From positions 2,480,001-2,544,000 of the forward strand of contig NZ_CP115184.1 in the NCBI RefSeq assembly GCF_029395675.1: DNA of 64,000 nt, written 5' to 3'. Below, in pieces: positions 58,270 to 64,000 of the stretch. Below the pieces are notes generated by a model that was given only the letters and a program-made list of their open reading frames with translations, did no database searches and had not been told where the DNA came from. Each line of letters begins with the position of its first letter. Within the stretch, counting starts at the first letter, position 1. This stretch comes from Janibacter cremeus. GTDB taxonomy: Bacteria > Actinomycetota > Actinomycetes > Actinomycetales > Dermatophilaceae. A program made the translations under genes and the position numbers.

Positions 58270-59766
58270 TCAGTCGTTCTGCGGGAAGCCCAGGTCGAGC
58301 CCGCCGTGGCTCGGGTCGAGCCAGCGCTGGGTGACCGCCTTCGTGCGGGTGAAGAAGTGCACGCCCTCGATGCCGTGGGCGTGGGTGTCGCCGAAGAGCG
58401 AGTTCTTCCACCCGCCGAAGGAGTAGTACGACATCGGCGTCGGGATCGGGACGTTGATGCCGACCATCCCCACCTGCACCTCGTGCTGGAAGCGCCGCGC
58501 GGCACCGCCGTCGTTGGTGAAGATCGTCGTGCCGTTGCCGTACGGGTTGTCGTTGATCAGCGTCAGGCCCTCGTCGTAGGACGGGACCCGGACGACGCAG
58601 AGCACCGGGCCGAAGATCTCGTCGGTGTAGATCGACATGTCCGAGGTGACCTTGTCGAAGAGCGTCGGCTTGAGGAAGAACCCCGAGCCGAGGTCACCGG
58701 CGCCCTCGCGCCCGTCGATGACCAGCTCCGCACCGGAGGTGACTCCGGCCTCGACGTAGCCGGTGACCTTCTCCAGGTGGGCGCCCGTGACGAGCGGGCC
58801 CATGTCGGAGTCACCCATCCCGTCGCCGGTGCGCAGGGTGTGCGTGCGCTCGGCGATCTTGGCCACGAGCTCGTCGGCGATCGTCTCTGTCGCCAGCACG
58901 ACGGAGATCGCCATGCACCGCTCACCCGCCGCGCCGTATCCCGCCGAGACCGCGGCGTCGGCCGCGAGGTCGAGGTCGGCGTCGGGTAGGACGAGCATGT
59001 GGTTCTTGGCCCCACCGAGAGCCTGGACGCGCTTCCCGGCGGCGACACCGCGCTCGTAGACGTACCGCGCGATCGGCGTCGACCCGACGAAGGAGATCGC
59101 CTTGACGTCGGTGTTGTCGAGCAGTGCGTCGACGGCCTCCTTGTCGCCGTGCACGACGTTCATGACCCCGTCGGGCAGGCCGGCCTCGCGCCACAGGTCC
59201 GCGATGAGGTTGACCGCGGTCGGGTCCTTCTCGCTGGGCTTGATGACGACGGCATTACCCGTCGCGACGGCCACGGGGACGAACCACAGCGGCACCATCG
59301 CCGGGAAGTTGAAGGGAGAGATGACCCCGACGACCCCGAGCGGCTGCAGGATGGAGTACGCATCGATGTTCGTCGAGACGTTCTCCGAGAAGCCGCCCTT
59401 GGCCAGGTGCGGGATGCCGCAGGCGAACTCGACGACCTCCTGGCCGCGCGAGACCTCGGCGACCGCGTCGTCGTAGGTCTTGCCGTGCTCGGCGGTGATG
59501 ACCTTCGCGATCTCACCCTTGCGCTCCTCGAGCAGCTGGCGGAAGGCGAAGAGGATCCGCACCCGCTTGGCGAGGGAGGTGTTGCCCCACTCCCGGGCCG
59601 CCGCGTTCGCCTTGGCCACGACGTCGTCGACGACCGCCTTGCTCGCGAGGTCGAGGGTGCCGGTGACCTCGCCGGTCGCCGGGTTGAAGACCTCGCTCGT
59701 GCGCTCGGCCTCCCCATCCCAGGACGAGTGCCCGACGAGGTGGGTGATGCGGGTGGGGGTGGTCAT
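58270..59766 (-). CDS. iolA: CoA-acylating methylmalonate-semialdehyde dehydrogenase, IolA/MmsA
   Basis: 498 residues. Aldehyde dehydrogenase fold with NPATGEVTG, SPFNFPAMVPLWFVPVAVA, the catalytic Cys in GAAGERCMAIS and GWKNSLFGDTHAHG near the end, all typical of MmsA/IolA. Converts malonate semialdehyde to acetyl-CoA (or methylmalonate semialdehyde to propionyl-CoA) with CO2 release; last step of inositol catabolism. AAGGAGC precedes ATG 59766. Downstream of the inositol dehydrogenase on the same strand, 44 bases away. Confidence 0.93.
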   Translation of the reverse strand: MTTPTRITHLVGHSSWDGEAERTSEVFNPATGEVTGTLDLASKAVVDDVVAKANAAAREWGNTSLAKRVRILFAFRQLLEERKGEIAKVITAEHGKTYDDAVAEVSRGQEVVEFACGIPHLAKGGFSENVSTNIDAYSILQPLGVVGVISPFNFPAMVPLWFVPVAVATGNAVVIKPSEKDPTAVNLIADLWREAGLPDGVMNVVHGDKEAVDALLDNTDVKAISFVGSTPIARYVYERGVAAGKRVQALGGAKNHMLVLPDADLDLAADAAVSAGYGAAGERCMAISVVLATETIADELVAKIAERTHTLRTGDGMGDSDMGPLVTGAHLEKVTGYVEAGVTSGAELVIDGREGAGDLGSGFFLKPTLFDKVTSDMSIYTDEIFGPVLCVVRVPSYDEGLTLINDNPYGNGTTIFTNDGGAARRFQHEVQVGMVGINVPIPTPMSYYSFGGWKNSLFGDTHAHGIEGVHFFTRTKAVTQRWLDPSHGGLDLGFPQND

Positions 59767-59788
59767 GTCTGCTCCTTGGACGCGGCTT

Positions 59789-59798
59789 TGTAAGGACA
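59789..59798 (-). promoter_or_regulatory. Possible IolR-type site upstream of iolA
   Basis: TGTCCTTACA on the minus strand differs at one position from the KGWCHTRACA motif described for Corynebacterium IolR. It lies 23 bases before iolA in a short AT-rich gap. A single site of ten bases is weak evidence. Confidence 0.4.
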
Positions 59799-59810
59799 TA
59801 CTATCAATAG

Positions 59811-60880
59811 TCAGGTGCGGACGACAGGCGCCGGGAGGACCACGTCGACGGGTGCTCCGGTGGCCAGTGACTCCATGCCCGCGGTGCACACGACGGTCGA
59901 GGCGTACCCGTCCCAGCTCGTGGGACCCACGAGCTCGCCCCGCCGGGAGGCATCGACCCAGGCCTGGACCTCGATGTCGTAGGCCCGCTCGAAGCGCGTG
60001 CGGTAGTCGGGGTCGATCCCGCCACCCCAGGTGCCCTCGCCGCCGTCGGGGCCGACATCGGTGGTGTAGATCCCCGAGGACGGCCGGCCGATGATCGCGC
60101 TGCCGGTCTCGGCGACCGCCTCGCAACGCACCTCGTAGCCGGTGCGGCTGTTGACGAAGACCTCGTTGGTCACGACCGCCCCGGAGGCCATCCGGAAGAT
60201 CGAGACCTGGGGGTCGACCACGCCCTCGAGCGCATGGCGGGTCGGCGTCGGCGCGATCACCTGCACCGAGGCGATCTCCTCACCGAGCAGGAATCGGGCG
60301 CAGTCGACCTCGTGGACGAGGCTGTCGCGCACGATCATCTCCGAGCGGAAGTGCGGGTTCGGCACGCTCCGGTTGCGGTGGACCTGGTGCAGCAGCAGCG
60401 TGCGGCCCCAGCGTCCCGAGTCGAGCAGCTGTTTCAGCCGCATGTACTCCGGGTCGAAGCGCCGCATGAACCCGACCTGGATCAGCGGGCGACCGGCCGC
60501 CCGCTCCGCCTCGATCACCTGCAGCGAGGACTCGCTGTCCATGGTCAGCGGCTTCTCGCACAGCACCGGCGTCCCGCGCTCGATGCACGCGAGCAGCTGC
60601 TCGGTGTGCACGGACCCGGGAGAGGCCAGCAGCACCGCGTCGACACCGTCGTCGCCGATGAGCTCGAGCGGGTCGGCGTGGACACGCACCCCGCCCAGCT
60701 CTGCGGCCAGCTCCTCCGCCCGCTCGCGGTCGGGATCGGCGATCGCCGCGAGGGTCGCATTCGCGATCCTCCCCGCCAGCCTCCGGGCGTGGTCGGCGCC
60801 CATGACACCGACGCCGACCACCCCGACCCGCAGCGGTGCAGCGGGTGCGGGGGCGGCCGAGGTGGCGGACGAAGGGAGGG

Positions 60881-60884
<4 letters not shown>
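59811..60884 (-). CDS. Gfo/Idh/MocA-family inositol 2-dehydrogenase
   Basis: 357 residues from GTG 60884. NAD fold RVGVVGVGVMGADHARRLAG, catalytic Lys in CEKPLTMDSE, and RRFDPEYMRLKQLLDSGRWG plus DSLVHEVDCARFLLGEE (Asp and His), close to actinobacterial IolG proteins. Oxidises myo- or scyllo-inositol to the 2-keto form. GTG overlaps the ABC ATPase stop by four bases, so it is translated with the transporter. Could be iolG or a paralogue (idhA); hence no symbol. Confidence 0.9.
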
Positions 60885-61776
<892 letters not shown>

Positions 61777-61780
<4 letters not shown>

Positions 61781-62814
61781 CCATCCGCCTTCTTCTTCAC
61801 GTACATGTTGACCAGGGTGGCCAGCAGGAGCATCACGCCGAGGAAGGTGTAGAACCAGTCGACGTTCCAGCCGGCGTAGTTGATGCCCATCTGGGTCATC
61901 CCGAAGATCAGCGCACCGAGGGCGGCACCGATGACCGAGCCGAAGCCACCGGTGAGCAGACAGCCCCCGACGACCGCGGCGATGATGTAGATGAACTCGT
62001 TGCCGACTCCCTCCGCCGACTGCATGACGTTGAAGGTGAAGAGCAGGTGCATGCCCAGCACCCAGGCGCAGAACCCGACGAAGACGAAGAGCCCGATCTT
62101 GACGGCCTTGACCGGGACACCGACGGCTCGGGCGGCCGCGGCGTCGCCACCGACGGCGAAGATCCAGTTGCCGATCCGGGTCTTCTGCAGCACGAGTGCC
62201 CCGGCGAGGACCAGCAGCAGCCAGTAGACGACGAGTGCCCTGATGTTCACCGAGCCGATCGACACCTGCCACGCGAAGACCTTCTCCGCCGAGGCGAAGC
62301 CGGCCATGTCCGAGATCGGCGGGGTCGACACCGTGCCACCCACGAGACGGGTCACCGCCAGGTTGGCGCCCTGGAGGATGAAGAACGTCCCGAGCGTGAC
62401 GAGGAAGCTGGGTAACCCCGTGCGCATGAGCAGCCATCCGTTGAAGGCTCCGACGAGCAGGGAGAAGACCAGGGCGGCCACCACCCCGACCCAGACGTTG
62501 AGCCCGAAGTTCCACGCCGTCAGTGCCGCCGTGATCCCCGACGCGGTCGCGGCCACGCCGGTGGACAGGTCGAACTCTCCGCCCACCATGAGCAGGGAGA
62601 CCCCGACGGCCATCACCCCGATGGCCGCGGCCGCGTAGAGGATCGTGCCGATGTTGCCCACGCTGCGGAAGGAGGGTGCCACCGCGATGAAGAGGATCGC
62701 CACGACGATCGCTCCGATGAGCGCGCCGACCTCGGGTCGGGCGAAGAGGAGGTTGAGGCTGCTCCGCTTCGCGACCCTGTCATCGGCGCCCGTGGTCGCC
62801 TGTGCAGCAGTCAT
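61777..62814 (-). CDS. Sugar/inositol ABC importer permease (CUT2 type)
   Basis: 345 residues with eight to ten helices and the RbsC-like motif GGEFDLSTGVAATASGITAAL, GAFNGWLLMRTGLPSFLVTLG and GGDAAAARAVGVPVKAVK. It forms the membrane channel with the ATPase. Six bases separate it from the binding-protein gene. Substrate inferred as inositol from iolD, iolA and the dehydrogenase in the same operon. Confidence 0.93.
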
Positions 62815-62820
62815 CGGTGA

Positions 62821-63789
62821 TCACTTCTCCATGAGCGCGTCGACGTTGCTCTTGTCGACGAAGGCGGGACCGGTGAGGACCGGCTCGCCGCCACCCATCG
62901 TGATGCCCTCGTTGACGTCCAGCCACAGCGAGTCGACGGCGAGGTAGCCCTGCAGCCAGGGCTGCTGGTCGACCGCCCAACCGATGTCGCCGTCCTTGAT
63001 CGCCTGCATCGCCTCGTCGTTGAGGTCGAAGGTGACGACCTGCGCGTCACTGCCGGCCTGCTCGGCGGACTGCAGGGCGAGCATCGCGTAGGGAGCGCCC
63101 AGGGTGAGCACGTGGGTGATGCTGTCGTCCTCCTGCAGCTTCGCGGTGAGAGTGGACACGACGTTGGAGGAGTCGGTGCCCTTGACGTAGATCTTCTCCG
63201 ACTTCGGGAAGGTCTCCTTCACGCCCGCACAGCGGTCCTCGAGGCCGACGTGGCCCTGCTCCTGGATGACGCAGAGCGTCTTGCCCGCGCCGTCCTCCTT
63301 CAGCCGATCACCGGCGGCCTGACCGGCGATCTTCTCGTCCTGGCCGAAGTAGGACTGCACGCCCATGTCCTTCCACTCGTCCAGGCCGGCGTTGAGCGCG
63401 ACGACCGGGATGTCGGCCTCGACGGCCTTGGAGACGTTGCCCTGCATGGCACCGGGCTTCGCGAGGGTCACGGCGATGCCGTCGACCTTCTTGTCCACGG
63501 CCTGCTGCACGAGTCGGGCCTGGTTGCCGCCCTCCGGGTCGGCGGTGTACTGCAGCTCGACGTTGTCCTTCTTGGCGGCGGCCTCGGCACCTGCCCGGAC
63601 CTGGTCCCAGAAGGTGTCGCCCGGAGCGGCGTGGGTGATGAGGGCGACGGTCATCTGCTCGGTGTCGGCCCCGCCGCCGCCTCCTCCTTCCTCGGCGGGC
63701 TGCTTGCCGCCCGAGGAGGAGCAGGCGGCCAGGGTGAGTGCCGCCACCGAGGAGGTCGCGACGACGCTGACGCGGGAGAAACGTGACAT
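62821..63789 (-). CDS. Sugar/inositol ABC importer substrate-binding lipoprotein
   Basis: 322 residues. Lipobox TLAAC after a hydrophobic signal, a Gly/Glu-rich linker, then a Peripla_BP_4 domain: VALITHAAPGDTFWDQVRAG, DKKVDGIAVTLAKPGAM, and AGLDEWKDMGVQSYFGQDE. This is the type used for ribose and inositol. AAAGG precedes ATG 63789. It follows iolD on the same strand, 76 bases away, so the importer is co-expressed with inositol catabolism. Confidence 0.93.
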   Translation of the reverse strand: MSRFSRVSVVATSSVAALTLAACSSSGGKQPAEEGGGGGGADTEQMTVALITHAAPGDTFWDQVRAGAEAAAKKDNVELQYTADPEGGNQARLVQQAVDKKVDGIAVTLAKPGAMQGNVSKAVEADIPVVALNAGLDEWKDMGVQSYFGQDEKIAGQAAGDRLKEDGAGKTLCVIQEQGHVGLEDRCAGVKETFPKSEKIYVKGTDSSNVVSTLTAKLQEDDSITHVLTLGAPYAMLALQSAEQAGSDAQVVTFDLNDEAMQAIKDGDIGWAVDQQPWLQGYLAVDSLWLDVNEGITMGGGEPVLTGPAFVDKSNVDALMEK

Positions 63790-63865
63790 GGGGATCTGCC
63801 TTTCTCTTACCCACCGCGACGGTGCGGTGGTCGAGGGGATCGGTGCCCTGGTGGGCATCCGGGTT

Positions 63866-64000
63866 TCAGTTGTGCGTGCTGCTCGACGGGTCGGTGGGGG
63901 TCAGGTGCGTACGTTGCTCTGCCTTGTGCCGGGTGTAGTCGACGTGGGCCTCCTGGGTGCTCTCCAGCTCGCTGACCTCGCTGACCGGGACGTCCCACCA
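63866..64000 (-). CDS. iolD: C-terminus of IolD (trihydroxycyclohexane-1,2-dione hydrolase), partial
   Basis: The last 44 residues are visible: WWDVPVSEVSELESTQEAHV, then DYTRHKAEQRT and a Thr/Pro/Ser-rich end. The WWDVPV-EVS block is the typical C-terminus of IolD, the ThDP enzyme that opens the inositol ring. The gene continues beyond the window on the minus strand. Its presence ties the downstream importer, dehydrogenase and iolA to inositol. Confidence 0.8.
   Translation of the reverse strand, partial: WWDVPVSEVSELESTQEAHVDYTRHKAEQRTHLTPTDPSSSTHN

Overview
The window is 64 kb of very GC-rich DNA with dense, often overlapping genes, frequent GTG and TTG starts, Shine-Dalgarno sites of the GGAGG type, DUF222/HNH nuclease and DUF2277 genes, TTGTCCACA-type DnaA boxes and many ArsR, CsoR, GntR and LacI regulators. 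This fits a chromosome of an aerobic actinobacterium, most likely in the Intrasporangiaceae (Janibacter-like) part of the Micrococcales; the genus is inference. I recognise no rRNA, tRNA or CRISPR array. The only clear mobile element is one intact IS5-family insertion sequence.

Layout. 0-13.8 kb: mixed household and stress genes (DMT exporter end, formaldehyde-type dehydrogenase, secreted phosphoesterase, AlkZ-like protein, DUF222 nuclease beside a tandem repeat, a DsbA-CcdA-CPVC membrane operon divergent from a GntR regulator, OsmC, DksA-like protein). 13.8-16.2 kb and 36.8-41.2 kb: two copies of a sulfur/persulfide cassette (metallo-beta-lactamase fold/rhodanese, rhodanese with a membrane tail, a 59-residue Cys-rich protein; the second copy adds TauE/SafE, thioredoxin, DUF302 and a CstR-like regulator). 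Both cassettes start at promoters with a C-rich/G-rich palindrome placed exactly between -35 and -10. 16.2-29.5 kb: gluconate-type permease, SQR-like flavoprotein, orphan PstS, dnaB with a cluster of DnaA-box-like sites upstream, a drug exporter, LacI, lysoplasmalogenase. 29.5-36.8 kb: copper chaperone and copper ATPase, diaminopropionate lyase plus M20 hydrolase, CmtR-like ArsR plus CDF transporter, glutathione peroxidase. 41.2-47.8 kb: ArsR-SRPBCC-reductase operon, class F sortase plus CHRD-like surface protein, multicopper oxidase, VapBC.

47.9-64 kb looks like one catabolic region for inositol and its derivatives. A plus-strand operon (PhyH-type dioxygenase, SDR, Gfo/Idh/MocA dehydrogenase) faces a minus-strand operon with the gene content of the rhizobial rhizopine demethylase (MocD-like desaturase, MocE-like Rieske ferredoxin, MocF-like reductase) followed by LacI and an MFS carrier. 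A perfect 16-bp LacI-type palindrome lies just upstream of the mocD-like gene. Beyond an IS element come iolA/mmsA, an inositol dehydrogenase, a complete sugar ABC importer and the C-terminus of iolD. My reading is that O-methylated or amino inositols from plants are imported, oxidatively demethylated, fed into the iol pathway and cleaved to acetyl-CoA-level products. The substrate itself is inference.

The best candidates for undescribed biology are the Moc-like/LacI/MFS operon in an actinobacterium, the twin CstR-operator cassettes with their unannotated 59-residue protein, the DnaA-box cluster upstream of dnaB, and a short motif (GCGAAGGG, usually followed by GG or AG) that recurs throughout the window in several reading frames.
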